DNA of 64,000 nt, taken from positions 28,752,213 through 28,816,212 of the forward strand of contig NC_088202.1 in NCBI RefSeq assembly GCF_037126465.1. Direction: 5' to 3'. This document shows, one piece after another, positions 31,438 through 42,864 of this stretch. The translations under genes and the position numbers were made by a program. Each line of letters opens with the position of its first letter. Within the stretch, counting starts at the first letter, position 1. The DNA is from Ornithodoros turicata (lineage: Eukaryota; Arthropoda; Arachnida; Ixodida; Argasidae). A model generated the notes under the pieces. That model saw nothing but the letters and a program-made list of their open reading frames with translations. It made no database searches and was not told the origin of the DNA.

Positions 31438-31687
31438 CACTCTTAAAAATGAACTTCACCACATAGCACGCTTCTAGCCAACCGTCATCTCGAATGATAT
31501 CGTTATCTGCCCTGATTTGTTGAAAACGAGAGGCGTACGCCTTTTTTTTTTACACTTATGCTGTTCATAATTGTCACAGAAATGGCGTACGCCTCCCGTT
31601 TTCAACAAATCAGGGCAGATAACGATATCATTCGAGATGATGGTTGGCTTGGAGCGTGCTATGTGGTGAAGTTCATTTTTAAGAGTG
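31438..31687. mobile_element. Palindromic MITE, full-length copy
   Basis: CACTCTTAAAAATGAACTTC to ATTTTTAAGAGTG, flanked by TA at 31436-31437 and 31688-31689. The two 100-bp arms are nearly perfectly complementary apart from a T-run in the centre, so this is among the youngest copies. Confidence 0.92.
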
Positions 31688-32049
31688 TACGATGCTATAG
31701 GTAACTCTTTCGATGGATTGGCTTTGGAACGCGTGCTGAGTTTGGCACAAATACGGTGCCATGTTTAAGTGGCGGGAGGGAGATGGGACCCCCCACAAAG
31801 AAAGGGCCTCACCTTCCCAAAGTCCCTTTTCTTCCCACAAAGTATAATTCCTTTTAAACCTTCGCGGAAATCGCATATATCGAGTAGAACTTTTTATCCA
31901 CTACAAAATGTATCTGGGCTAAAGACAGCTACTGAGTGGCCGCCGCCGTTTGAAATCTTGGCGCGGCGCCTGTAATAACTGTGCAGCTTTTTGTCCTCGG
32001 TTCCCCCACTTTTCTGAGTGAAATAAAATGAACTGAATTCAATTCAAAT

Positions 32050-32510
32050 AAGTGAAGTTGGGATTGGCCGATCGAACCCGCGAATCCTGGAATCCTGGGC
32101 AGGGATTCGAGATTCGTGAATCTGAGCCCAAAACAGCGACTCGAATCTTTCGAATCCACCAACCACGTTTATTTGTCTCTTTTTGAAATCGGTGCCTCCG
32201 GAGTATTGGCCGGCGGGCCCCGGGGCGCGCCAAAACCACAGCATAAAGGTACGACATTCAAGTTTAAAAGTAACGCTGTTTTGCTTTTGATTGTTTCTTA
32301 GTTTTAAGGAAATAATTCAGACTAGAGAGTTGTAGTGAGCAGAAGAGGAAGAGGTTGCGAAGGGGAACAATAAAGTTAAGTTCCAGTGTTCTAGGCTGGA
32401 GGCAAGGGGTCTTCGTGTGGAACATTACAAGAGTTTATGTATTTCCTGTAGTCGATGAGCAACATGTTAAATAAATTACACTTAGGAAAAAGTATATGGG
32501 TATGTTTTCT
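32050..32510 (+). mobile_element. Partial copy of the 57735 hAT-like element
   Basis: Shares with 57740-58065 the blocks GGGATTCGAGATTCG, TTTCGAATCCACCAACCACG, TTGGCCGGCGG, GTTTAAAAGTAAC, TTTGATTGTTTCTTAG and TATTTCCTGTAGTCGATGA. The left end is ragged, and the right half with its TCCCATCT terminus is absent. It carries extra sequence at 32310-32430. Confidence 0.7.
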
Positions 32511-33109
32511 CCTGAAAGTGAACTGTTCAAACTCCACCTTCCTCCACTCATGTGAATCAGCATGCACAACACTGGCCATGCAGAATCCTGTCAAGCTCCA
32601 TAGAGCTCTGCTTTCGCAATACCTTTCGTCCCTATACTTGTCACTCAGAAGTCAGAACATTAGCTTGCTAATTTATAAAAGATTTCCGAGAAATTTTGGC
32701 TGTTCATAAATCGAGGGTTGGCCTTATTTCGAAAATAATGGTCTAAGAGCGGTAATCGACCCCAAAGAACTGAGCAGAATCGATCGGTATCGATGGAACG
32801 ATTGACTGGTTCTTGTAGCTGCATTGCAATATAAATAAATAAAAATAAATGATAATAATAATAATATTCACCGAATAGCACGCTTCTATGAGCATGTTGC
32901 ACGACGTTTGGGGGCGCTCCGAACCGTATTCTGCTAAAGCTTTATATTCTGCAGCGCCAACTGTGGCCGTGTAGCCGGAGGTTTGTCCGTAGACGGTATG
33001 TATCGGCTACAGTGCGCCTCTGAAAAATCGTGGCGCAATGATTTCCACAAAAGAGATGACGTTCCCGGTAGAGCGGTAAGGCAGGGAACACGCCGAACAC
33101 GTCAACTCT
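32511..33109. other. Intergenic, unassigned
   Basis: No supported gene; a short AATAAATA/TAATAA stretch lies near 32826-32866. Confidence 0.3.
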
Positions 33110-33265
33110 CAAAATATTACTGCACCGCGGACAGGATGGCGAGACACAGTGAGGCCACCGTACCTCCTTGCGCCAGATAATGTAATCCACCATACTTACT
33201 CTGCTTCCGTATTGGCTGTTAAGACTGGCGCATGACACTACGCTGCGGCAGAAAGTGCAAGGTAT
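33110..33265 (+). repeat. Dispersed repeat, copy related to 59180-59440
   Basis: TACTG(T/C)GCCGCG, GGATGGC, TTGCGCCAGATA(A/G)TGTAATCCA, TTCCGTATTGGCTG and CTGCGGCAGAAAGTGC are shared with 59190-59330. A third piece lies at 34285-34410. The element class is unknown. Confidence 0.7.
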
Positions 33266-34284
33266 GTCTAAACTGGTAGCGAAAACAAGCGAAAAAAACA
33301 ACAAAACAAATCAGACCTATCGGCAAAGCTACCAGCATGAGGCGCGAGAGATCCCGGGTGTTGGTTGTAGAGGTACGACCGTATAAACAGAAAAACGTTA
33401 CAACATGAGCATGGCTTGTGTGTGTACTAATACGTTATTCATAATTTCAATGTAGAAAAAAACTTTCTATTGCCCCACTCGTGTACATATACGAAATCAT
33501 CTACTACCCGAGCACATTTCCGTGTCCTGCTCCCTTTGCGCATGTGTCACAGTGGGCGTGTTTATCCGTGCATCTCTGTATCCGTGCCGTGTGTCCGTGC
33601 ATAGTAATACGGAGTTAGTGCACTTTTTGGGTTAAACAGGAAACGACGTTCACATCTCGGAGCTGTAGACCAAAATTTACACGTGTGAACAGATGAATAC
33701 AATGCATCCCCTGTTGCTGGCATTGCGAAAAAAAATCGTCTTGCGACGGGCGGCCATGATAGCGTGACTGGTAGCAGGAATCAGCTGTGCACCAACGATG
33801 GCGTGTTTTGTTGCAATGTACCTATAGTGGCCACTCATTGAATAAATGCAAACGTCTAATCGCTACGTGCACGTATATAGCTCTATAGGTTAGAAATGGA
33901 CATTAAGTGAACCTTCCTAATTTCTGTGTGTTCATCACGATGCCCTTCAGTTTGGGGTTGTCAAAATCTGTGATAACTGTATATGCATTTCAAATTGATA
34001 TCTTCAATTAAATCTGATATGATTTATTTTTCTCTGTTCTCGTCTGGTGTTGTTGCCCGGGTGAGGAAAAGGGAATACAACGCAAACAAAGTGCTCGAAT
34101 GTAAACGTGCCATGGCTAATTATGCGCTACTTATTATTCATACTGCCGACGTCATCTCTAACGTCATTTATTTGCAATGGTAGTAGTCCGCGCAACGGAT
34201 GGATGGCGCTGACCGTCTCTATCATGGCGTCATTCTGAAGACACAGAGGCCTATGGGAGTTGCGCTACCTGCTTAGATATACCT
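33266..34284. other. Intergenic, unassigned
   Basis: No gene or repeat boundary recognised. A short + frame at 33983-34183 has no domain. Confidence 0.3.
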
Positions 34285-34410
34285 TGGAAAGTGCGCTCCC
34301 CTGTTGATGCCGCATGGTATGGTGGCGCTGCAGTATTTCTAGTGGGGTGCTATTGCTTCTCCCCGCTTCTGCTTACCTCCAACGGCGAATGTAGTTGGCG
34401 GCCTATACTT
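34285..34410 (+). repeat. Dispersed repeat, downstream piece
   Basis: GTGCGCTCCCCTGTTGATG, GCAGTATTTCT, CTATTGCTTCTCC and CTCCAACGGCG match 59328-59410 nearly base for base. This piece continues where the 33110-33265 copy stops, as if one element had been broken in two. Confidence 0.65.
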
Positions 34411-35506
34411 CGTTTCCTTCCGACTATGGTGGCTTTCAAGTTGAGAGCTGCTGAGACTCCGTACTTCCGCTCCGAAATTTTAGTTTCAGAAGTCGGCCTT
34501 GGTCAAACAACCAAGATGAGATCGCCTGGGAACACCTGCCCCCCAAGCAAAGTTCGCACGCACTTTTCTCGTGGCAGATTTTAGATTTCGTGATACTTCT
34601 TGCATGTTTCGGTTCCGTTTGGAGCGTGCTTTGAAATCGGGATCTTTTGGTGTGCGAAATGTTCCGTTACAATGCGGTCAATTTGAGGTTTCAGAACAAG
34701 CAACTTTTCAGATGTGGTACATCAAAATGTACAGGCAATATTTTACGCAGCAATCTTTTGCATTCTTAGGGTCGTACACATGTACTCGTTTCCTTTTATC
34801 TTGAGACTTTAATCAAATTCTTTTCATATTATGGTTTATAACGTTATCACAGTCACGCACAACTGAGCATGGTAAGTACACCGCACGGCATCTGGTGACA
34901 AGTGCCTACACTCCTTAGTTCAATTTTTTACGCTGACGACATTTTTCTAAATGCCCAGGGTCCCAGGGTACGCGATGCATTTTATATCCTTTCACCGCAT
35001 CCGCCCCATTTTCACGTCGAAAATATGCTGACGCTATGCTACTTCGGCACAACTTCGGACCGGAAGCGTAAATCCACGTGACACTGCAACTTCCCTTACG
35101 TCATTTTGACAGGAAGTTGCAAACCAAGCGCTGCGGTCGCTGGGCGAAACTTTAGTGCGACAGGCCCATAGACAACCATCATCCCCAATGACATCGTTCT
35201 CTCACCTGATTCATTAAGAACGGGAGGTGTACACATTTTCGTGATACCCATACAGTTATGTTATGTTATTCATCATCATAGGGTCTGTGTTAGGGAATAT
35301 TTTACCAGTTAAGAAGTGTGTCGAATAAGTGTATCGTTTTGTTTGTTTTTCTATAAGGTGCACTGTCCTAATACCTCACTTTTCTGTAAAAAAAAATAAA
35401 AAATAAAATACTATGTGATGCTGCTGTACGGGGAGAGTGTCCTCGTCAAGTCCATTGAGAGAGTCACATTGAGACTTTTTGTCGGGTCAACTTTGTGACC
35501 AAATAA
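34411..35506. other. Intergenic with a MITE remnant
   Basis: At 35172-35240, ACAACCATCATCCCCAATG, ACATCGTTCTC and AACGGGAGGTGTAC form a decayed left-arm fragment of the palindromic MITE. Nothing else is recognised. Confidence 0.4.

Positions 35507-35582
<76 letters not shown>
35507..35582 (+). repeat. ATT trinucleotide microsatellite, possible retroposon tail
   Basis: About 25 uninterrupted ATT units directly after AACTTTGTGACCAAATAAA. A polyadenylation-signal-like AATAAA followed by a pure repeat suggests the tail of a + oriented retroposon. The body was not identified. Confidence 0.85.
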
Positions 35583-35584
<2 letters not shown>

Positions 35585-36620
35585 CATTTATAAATTTATC
35601 CGTTCTTGTTGTTTCACACCGGAATTTCGACAAAAATGGGATGTCCCGTCATCAAAAAACTGATGACGGGATTATCCGTGAAACTGTTTGCCGTCAGCGT
35701 TGTGAAGTTCTATTTACAGATTGCAGACATCAGCTGTTTCGTTTGCCGTTTACGTCTGGTACAGTTAAGTCTCTCAATCTGTGAGCAGCTAAATATGCGG
35801 TCACGAAACTCTTCAACGGGGCAACTTCAGTCCAGCTGTAAGATTTGGGATTTATTTCGGTCCCATTCCTCTGCAGTGTTGCTAAAAATAGCATTTCCTG
35901 TTGAAGTTCACTTCGCTTCTGGAAGCAGCGTGTCGTGTTAATGTATTATCGTTCTTCGTTCCGTTCTACTGGTGCAAAAATATTGCTGTTCGGTCTTCCG
36001 CACGTGTATGCACGCACTATACTCCGTTGGGCAATGTCAAGCTACTATTTTCGGATTGTACAGTATGCAGCTGCAAAGCATGCCGGGATGAAGACCAGCA
36101 ATAAAACGAAGTCTTCTCGCGGGAGTATAGCACAATGTTTTCTTGCCGAGAAAGGTTGCTTCGTGGTCTCGTTCCAGCAACGAAGAATGGGCTCGCCATA
36201 TCAGTGTTATCAGTTCTCCACGCTTCTCATATCCATCAACGCAAACAAGGTTAGATAAAATGGCGAACGTTACACTGTAGAAAAAACGTAAGTGCGTCTT
36301 GGGGTCACGTGCTGCGAAGCGACGTGTTTACGGACATTCTTTTAGAACGGCACTACAGATATTGCGAAAGCTGAAGTTGACATTCAGCGGAGCGTCTCGC
36401 ACTTTGTACGCCACGTTATCGGTAGTGTCCAATTGTGGAGCGACGAGTGAGCAAGTTCGCGCCATTTTTGCGTTTTACTGCCAAAGATATTTCGCTTCGT
36501 TATTTGATCGAATGCCACTTCCGTGAATAGACCGCGAGCTTCCAAATAGCGGACCCAAGCGCTTTGGAGCCTCACAGAAATGGCGACATCGCCGCTGCCC
36601 ATGCCAGAACGCAAGCCGCA
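35583..36620. other. Intergenic, unassigned
   Basis: Several overlapping frames of 60-110 codons on both strands, none with a recognisable domain. Confidence 0.3.
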
Positions 36621-36629
36621 TTCACTTTT

Positions 36630-36990
36630 GGGTGTGCTCGCTATTTCTCGAAAATAGCGTGAGGTCCCAGAAGTGGCTAGCTCAACCTAAATCGACCAGT
36701 GGAATTCGCCATATGATTTCGGCGCTTCTCAAAATGATCCTCGACATCCTCAACCCACGACTCATTGGCCCCGTGCTGCGAGCTCGCCAGTGGAGTATCA
36801 CGAAGGCGGTGCACCGCTTTCTGCGGGATACGGGCCTCCTGGGCTCCCTGTAAGCCGGGTTTCTTTTATGTATCTTTTCTTCTTGTTTTGTTTTCTGTTC
36901 GTTTTTATCTTTTTTGGGGGAATAGCAAGCCCGCGTGCTGCATGGCTGACCTTTCCCCTTTTATCTTCCTTTTACCTATTTTTCTGCAAA
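36630..36990 (+). pseudogene. Probable 3' end of a LINE (RNase H-type clade)
   Basis: The + frame ending at 36853 finishes AVHRFLRDTGLLGSL and a stop. This resembles the extreme C-terminus of I/R1-type non-LTR polyproteins, which commonly end in a FL-x-TGL-type sequence. It is followed by a pyrimidine-rich untranslated stretch, GGAATAGCAAGCC, GCTGACCTTTCCCC and AAATAAATCC. A very similar untranslated block is at 39928-39995. The upstream reverse transcriptase is missing. Confidence 0.4.
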
Positions 36991-37136
36991 TAAATCCGCC
37001 CTCCCCCATGGGTGTCAAACCGTTGGCGGAAACCGCGAGATTTTCCTGGTTGATATCACCCCCCACCAGGGCGTCCATGCAATGACTGCCTTGTACCAGT
37101 CGGACTAAATGATATACGTATGCTCCTGCACTATTG

Positions 37137-37448
37137 AAATGATGGTGGTGGTGGTGGTAATGGTAAAAGGGCTCGCCGTTGTCGGCCTCCCACACGTCAC
37201 GACTGACGTCCTGGAGAATTTGCGTCCTGGGCCGACTTCTAAGGGAACTGTGCCGACATATCCTTAAAATGACCTTCACCACATAGCGTGCTCGTAGCCA
37301 ACCATCATCCCGAGTGACGTCGCGCAGGACATAATTGCCACAAGAATGGCGTACGCCCCTCGTTTTCGTCAAATCAAGGGAGAGGGAGGGATTCAGGGTG
37401 ATGGTTGGCTAGGAGCGTGCCATGCTGTGAAGCTCTGTTTTTAGAGTG
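37137..37448. mobile_element. Palindromic MITE with SINE-tail insertion, partial
   Basis: 37140-37260 repeats the SINE-tail sequence of 6323-6453 (TGG run, GCGTCCTGGGCCGACTTC, GGGAACTGTGCCGA). 37265-37448 is the MITE from AATGACCTTCACCACATAGC to GTTTTTAGAGTG. The left MITE terminus is lost, and the central region is shortened. Confidence 0.7.
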
Positions 37449-38837
37449 CGACACGCAAAGTCCCCAATTTCCATTCCCCACTGCCAACCCCCAGCATGGC
37501 CTTGATCTAAGTGACGCAAGTTATTAGCGCGCATAAATGGTGAAAACATGATCACACACGTCGTCACCAAATTTAATTTCGGGTTGTTTGTAAGTGATGA
37601 TGATTCGAGGTATAATGGAGCACAGATAACAAGGCCATAGTGCGCCAAGACAATGGTGGGTAAAATACTTAATACCCCATCATGATTTACCTCTCACTTT
37701 TCTCTTTGCGCTTTTCGTTGTTTATTCCTCTCTCTTTCTCTCTCTCTTTCTTGTTTCTTGGTTTTTTTCTTCTGCTGGTGACTGATGCGAAACCTTGGAT
37801 ATCCGAATCTCGGCTGGCTTATAGCTGTACAGCTTCGTGAAGCCGGTATAGTGGGAGGAACAAAGTAACGCATGTCGATCGATGACGGTGACCTATATTA
37901 CAGTGGCGTGTTACGGCAGCTAGTGCAACAACCAGACTCTGCCCTCTACCGCTAGACTGTATGGTCGATCACGAGCTTTAATCGTAGCTTTCGAATGGGG
38001 TCCGCTTCCTGACTACAGCGCCGAAAAACATTTGCCTTCAAAGAATGCACGGGAGAATAGTGGAGGCGTATCACTTCTCACCCTTTGTCTTGTTCCCTTT
38101 TATATGGAAATATTCTTGCACCGTAATATCCTCTAAGCGCTGCACAGGATGCAAGTGATGTTCACTGACTAGTGTAATTGGCAAATCCGCATACGCGGTG
38201 GAGGGGGGCAAACGCGAGCCGGTCCTTCATATTTTGGAGAAGGGCCCCTGGATAACGCGGTCCGCGCCATGGGTGGGTCGTGTCTTAGAATGCGCGTCTT
38301 AAAACGGTCGTCGGGGCAGTATCGCTTGCGGTGCTGTTTCCGGGACGATTTTTCCTAAAATTGGCATCAATCGGGTAACCAAATTGCGGCAATTAATTAC
38401 ACTCTCGGTGATCATTTGCAGGAATACTTCACTTAATTACCTCTGGAAGTACTTTTAGATGGATGCTAACGAAATAAAGCCAGGAAATGACACTTATATG
38501 AATATAATTTGAGATATCTGTCTGAAATAATTTTAACGTTCACGATTTCTACTGATTCACAAAATACAAGATTATCGACAACTGGAGGACGTTCGAATAG
38601 TGGGAGATGCGCTTTGGCACACTGATATACCGAAGGTGTCGTCTTCTTAGCTCTAATCCCAATAGTCAGGATGTATCTGACCTGAGCTCTTTAACTTCTG
38701 ATCATCGTACCCCACCAGTCTATTCATGTGTTATATCAAGATATAGGAAGCTTTTTATCTTTCAAACATTTTTTAAAAAAATAGTATGGTTATGCCGCAA
38801 GGCGGACATCCTGTCGGAACGCGTATGTAACTTCTGA
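37449..38837. other. Intergenic, unassigned
   Basis: No gene. A CT-rich run lies at 37680-37760. The rest is unassigned. Confidence 0.3.
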
Positions 38838-38841
38838 ACGA

Positions 38842-39369
38842 CTAATTGCCTAAAATTAATGAACTTCTTAATTTGATGTTTTACGGGGAAATTCGGGACA
38901 GCTGAATTGGAACCAGGTATTATTAAAATCCGCCCTATTTTTTAATTACCCTGAAATGAGCATGTAGTACTTCGAGATATAAATAGCTAAATATTGCTAC
39001 GCAAATTAGCTGAAATTGAAACCACGCATTTCTCGAGGGCAAAAAGAGAGAGGAAAGGGCGTTCGCGTCAGAGGGGCCACGTGGTTTGCAGCGGTGGAGC
39101 TGATTGGAGTAGGCGCTGATCGGATGACCAAATAGACCACTTTCCGGCGCGGATAGGCCGAAGCGATGTCGTTTCTACGCTCGAGAAGGGCGTGGTTCTG
39201 GTTTCGCCTACGCACCAAAGTTTGACGATTTATATCTCAAAGTACGTGCCGAGATTTTGAACAAAGAGGGCGGATTCGAATAATGATTGCCTCCAATTCC
39301 GCTGTTTCTCGTTTTCTTGGAAATATTCAATAAACAAAATTACTTCATGAATTCTAGGTAATTAGTAGT
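38842..39369. mobile_element. Foldback MITE with TAATTGCC/GGTAATTA ends
   Basis: The left arm (38842-38990: TAATTGCCTA, GAATTGGA, ATCCGCCCT, GAGATATAAAT) is complementary to the right arm (39228-39369: ATTTATATCTC, AGGGCGGAT, TCCAATTCC, CTAGGTAATTA). The exact terminus and duplication are uncertain. It directly abuts the next foldback element. Confidence 0.7.
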
Positions 39370-39371
39370 CC

Positions 39372-39872
39372 AGTAATAGACCTCTCCCCGTTTGTAAACA
39401 AATGACGTCATAGTGTTCAACAGCGCCACCAATAGACCATTTGCAAAAGTTCCAGGCAGCAGCACGCGCCCTGGCAGGGCGTGGCAGGAAATGCTGTGCA
39501 AAACGACAGCGATTTGCTATAGTCTCCGATCGTCGTCGTCGTCGTACTGGTGCATGCGCCGTCGCTGTCATTTTGCACAGCATTTCCCGGCATGCCCTCC
39601 CCGGACGCGCGCTGCTTTCTGGAATGCGAATGGCCTGGTAGAGTTGAACCACGCTGGAGGCTAGGGGCGAACAAGGTCGCACCCAAAAGCCACGGTCTTG
39701 AGGGGATTCCGGTGGTCCCTGAAAGGGACGCGACCCTCAGTCCTACTTTTCTTTCAATAGGAGGCAGCGAACAATTGCCCAGTCGTGGAACCCAGCCCTC
39801 CTCTTACGATTTGTTTCGGTTTCAGTCTGTCTACCAACATCATCATGACGTTTCTCGGGTAGAGGTCTATTA
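39372..39872. mobile_element. AATAGACCTCTCC element with a second palindrome inside
   Basis: The ends TAATAGACCTCTCCCCG and GGGTAGAGGTCTATTA are inverted. The body shares GTTTGTAAACAAATGACG, TAGTGTTC, GGCGAACAAGGTCGCACCC, AGCCACGGTCTTGAGGGGATT and TTTCTTTCAATAGGAGGCAGC with 42207-42664. Between about 39430 and 39630 there is an extra palindrome (AATAGACCATTTGCAAAAG ... CTGGAATGCGAATGG) absent from the other copy. That extra piece carries CTGTGCAAAACGACAG facing CTGTCATTTTGCACAG. Confidence 0.75.
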
Positions 39873-39924
39873 CATGCTCTTTCCCACAGGATGTCCGTCA
39901 GGATGTCTCTTTTCTTTTCTTTTT

Positions 39925-39995
39925 CTTGCGGAATAGCGAGCCGACACACCGTTTGGCCGGCCTTTCCCCTCGTTTTGTTCTAATAAATAAATCTT
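39925..39995 (+). repeat. Retroposon 3' UTR fragment
   Basis: GGAATAGCGAGCC, GGCCTTTCCCC, then AATAAATAAATC. The same order as 36927-36990, so this is a second 3' end of the same non-LTR family. Confidence 0.5.
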
Positions 39996-40189
39996 CCCCA
40001 CCCCACCTCGTAACACGCTCGCAGAAACGGCAAGCAGTGTTGCTCCCAAACTTTATTTTTTAGTCTATAAAAGATAAAAAAAGAACACCTTATATATGTG
40101 CTACGCGTTCCTCAGGAAGGGAGAATAAAGTTCGGAGGTGCATGCCCTACAAGTTATACGTATTCTACTAATGAATGTAGCTCGCTGTA

Positions 40190-40770
40190 GTCTCAGCTAA
40201 CCCTGGAAATGGTTCAGAACCGTGCTGCAAGGTTTATTCTCGGAAATTATAGTCGTACAGCCAGTGTCACTGCGATGAAATCAGCCCTTACCCTATCTTC
40301 CTTGACTGTTCGCCGCCAGTTTGCTCGACTCTGTCTGTTCCATAAGATATATTACTACAACGAAACGCTAAAACTCCATTTAATTGCACATCCATCATAC
40401 GTCTCATCAAGGCCTGATCATCGCCAGAAAGTTGGTGTCCCATCCTGCACTACTAAAACGTGTTTTGACTCATTTTTACCTAAAACCTCACTGGAATGGA
40501 ATCATCTCCCGGGTCACCTTACCTCCATCACTGACGGTAGACAGTTCAGAAAACTGCTTCACGACCACGTGAATGCAGCGTAAGATTATTTAAGCTTTAC
40601 ATATACTAATCTGATTGTCCACCAGTGATACTATCTATGCTCGTGTTTTTGGTTCGCTGTGTGTTTTTTTTTTATTATTTTTTTTTGTATTCCACATTGT
40701 TCCTGCTTTGTTTCAAGCCCCTCCCCTCTTTAATGCTGTAGCCCTGAGGGTAAATAAATAAATAAATAAT
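40190..40770 (+). pseudogene. 5'-truncated LINE (CR1/L2-like), C-terminal reverse-transcriptase region
   Basis: An open frame to the stop at 40581-40583 reads SQLTLEMVQNRAARFILGN, followed by SVTAMKSALTLSSLTVRR and a C-terminal part with SFLPKTSLEWNHLP. This is the thumb/C-terminal region shared by CR1/L2-like non-LTR reverse transcriptases (VQxRAARFI ... SVTxM ... LxxRR ... FxxRTxxxWNxLP). An in-frame TAG near 40188 precedes it. The copy ends with a 3' UTR and a TAAA repeat tail at about 40751-40770. The catalytic FADD-type motif is missing, so it is dead on arrival. Confidence 0.85.
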
Positions 40771-40995
40771 CCCTAATTGTAATAAACGACTTCAGAAAAT
40801 CCCAGTGCTCTTTGCGCACGCATTGCGTTCTGGGCGCTTGCTGAGCGGGTGAACGAATAATAATCCTTCACATTTCGCTTTCGCTGACCATGACTAAAGT
40901 GCCATGACACGTCGTGGACAATGGACCAGTAGGCCACCCGTTTCTTTCGTATTAGTGCGCTAAGCACTCTGGGATTTTCTGAACTCGTCTATTGA

Positions 40996-41180
40996 ATGGA
41001 CCTTTTTCACAACGCTTCTGCGCATGCTCTGTGACCCTGACGGTGCCGAAGAGTGTTCCCTACACGTTCAATAGATGGTGCCAATATGGCGCCGGCTGTG
41101 CTTTGATTGGCATTGGCGCGCGCCGATCTTGTCTCGCTGGACAACCTCTAGGACACGACGCGAGTGTGAAAAAGGTCCAT
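40996..41180. mobile_element. Small MITE with ATGGACCTTTTTCACA ends
   Basis: ATGGACCTTTTTCACAACGC at the left and GCGAGTGTGAAAAAGGTCCAT at the right are near-perfect inverted ends of a 185-bp element. The interior is GC-rich and non-coding. The target duplication was not resolved. Confidence 0.75.
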
Positions 41181-41832
41181 TGCAATCATGATTTCGTAAT
41201 TTGAGTTCAATTTCTTTGATGAGCATGTATTTGTAATTGTGGTTTAATTACTTCCGAATTCGTAATTTTTACAGGTCTCTTGGTGACAGTCTAGAATATA
41301 GTGTATATAATTTATTTAAACTAATTTCTAAAATACGTGTGACGAAGGAGACGACCGACGAGAGAGTCCCTCGGAAAGCAACTGAAGCTCCCTCATCCAT
41401 ATTTTTTTTTTTTTTTTTGTTGTTGTTGTTGTCCGAGTTTCGCTATACGGCTCAGTCCCCCTTCGCAGTGTGCAGGGGGGACCATTTAGTTGGCCAGCAC
41501 ATCCCGGCAGGCGCCTCACGCCTTACAGACATATATGTGTCGTGGGACACCGCACGTAATTCGTAGCCAATATCTTGGATTTTGAAACTGTGCCAAAGTG
41601 GGAAAGGCACACACACACACACAAAAATGAAAGCAAACAATACCTACGGCGCAAATCGGTGGCTATTTTGAACCAGGCCGCACAAGGTCACGCGGTTAAG
41701 CAACAGTAGATTTATGCAACGGGCCCAGACGGTGAATCCCCGAGACTTCTCCCAATATATAATCGTCAATCAATTTATTATCTTTACTCAAATCAACGCA
41801 GATAATACGCAGCAGTCATGCGTAAGTTATTG

Positions 41833-41996
41833 GTGGGTTTTAGTATATCGTACGTTGTTTCTTTTGCGTACGTAAGGGATAGCGTTGGGAGTTCTGCGTA
41901 CTGCGCGAAGCTCTCTTTCTGTTGTGGGCGTGCGCAGAACCACCAACGTTATCCCTTCCGTACGCAAAGGCAACAGCGTACGACCTACTAAAACCT
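41833..41996. mobile_element. Small foldback MITE with GGTTTTAGTA ends
   Basis: GGTTTTAGTATATCGTACG at the left and CGTACGACCTACTAAAACC at the right, with further pairing (GCGTACGTAAGGGATAGCG with CGTTATCCCTTCCGTACGC). It folds over almost its whole length. Confidence 0.8.
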
Positions 41997-41999
41997 GTT

Positions 42000-42860
42000 A
42001 AAAAAGTAACTAAGTTTGAGTTAGAGTTAGCCCACAAAAACAGTTACCACATTAAAGTAACGTGGTTGCTTTACAGTTACACTTTAAAAACCTGAGCAAA
42101 CGTAAATAAAAACTATGTTTTAACAGTACAAACATGGTTATACCGTGTTGTAGTCAGAGGACTTCCTATGGATCAGCCTAACCGACCATGGGAGTATGCC
42201 TATATAGACCTCTCTCTGTTTGTAAACAAATGACGACATAGTGTTCGACAGCGCCACGAGTTTGGTAGAGTTGAACTACGCTCGAAGCTAGGGGCGAACA
42301 AGGTCGCACCCGAAAGCCACGGTCTTGAGGGGATTACGATGGTCCCTGAAAGGGACGCGACATTCGGTGCTACTTTTCTTTCAATAGGAGGCAGCGCAAA
42401 CACATGCCCATTCGTGGAACCCAGCCCTCACCTTCCGATTTGTTTCGGCTTCACTCTGTCTACCAACGTCATGATGACGTTGGTAGACAGACTAGGACCG
42501 AAGCAGGACCGAAGGTCGCGTGCCTTTCAGAGACCATCGTAATCCCCTCAAGACCGTGGCTTTCGGGCGCGACCTTGTTCGCACGAGCGTAGTTCAACTC
42601 TACCAAATTGGTGGCGCTTTCGAACACTATGTTGTCATTTGTTTACAAACAGGGAGAGGTCTATTGCCGTCTTGGCTGCATATCAGATGATCAAAATCGT
42701 GGAATTGCTGCGTGGTTGCGAAAAACGGAAGGGCATTTGAAGCATCGACGAAATGAGAACTGACACATGGGAAATATTGCAACATCTAGTAACTTATAGT
42801 TAGTTACATTTTACAGTTACTTCAACCAAAAGCAGTAACTATAATTACAGTTACTTTTGT
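42000..42860. mobile_element. GTTAC-motif MITE split by a hairpin element
   Basis: 42003-42100 and 42775-42860 are both dense in AGTAAC/GTTAC motifs, the usual look of subterminal regions of a non-autonomous hAT-type element. They lie on either side of the palindrome at 42207-42664. The outer boundaries were not defined. Confidence 0.5.
42207..42664. mobile_element. Near-perfect hairpin element, AATAGACCTCTC ends
   Basis: ATAGACCTCTCTCTGTTTG at the left mirrors CAAACAGGGAGAGGTCTAT at the right. The symmetry continues through GGCGAACAAGGTCGCACCCG/CGGGCGCGACCTTGTTCGC to a centre near 42470 (CCAACGTCATGATGACGTTGG). About 455 bp can form one long stem. It is a relative of 39372-39872. Confidence 0.85.
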
Positions 42861-42864
42861 AGAA

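Noticed and set aside
35479..35784. Frame with a long tyrosine run
   Set aside because: It is a translation of the ATT microsatellite.
36905..37372. 155-codon - strand frame
   Set aside because: It spans a retroposon 3' end, a SINE tail and a MITE, so it is a composite of repeats.
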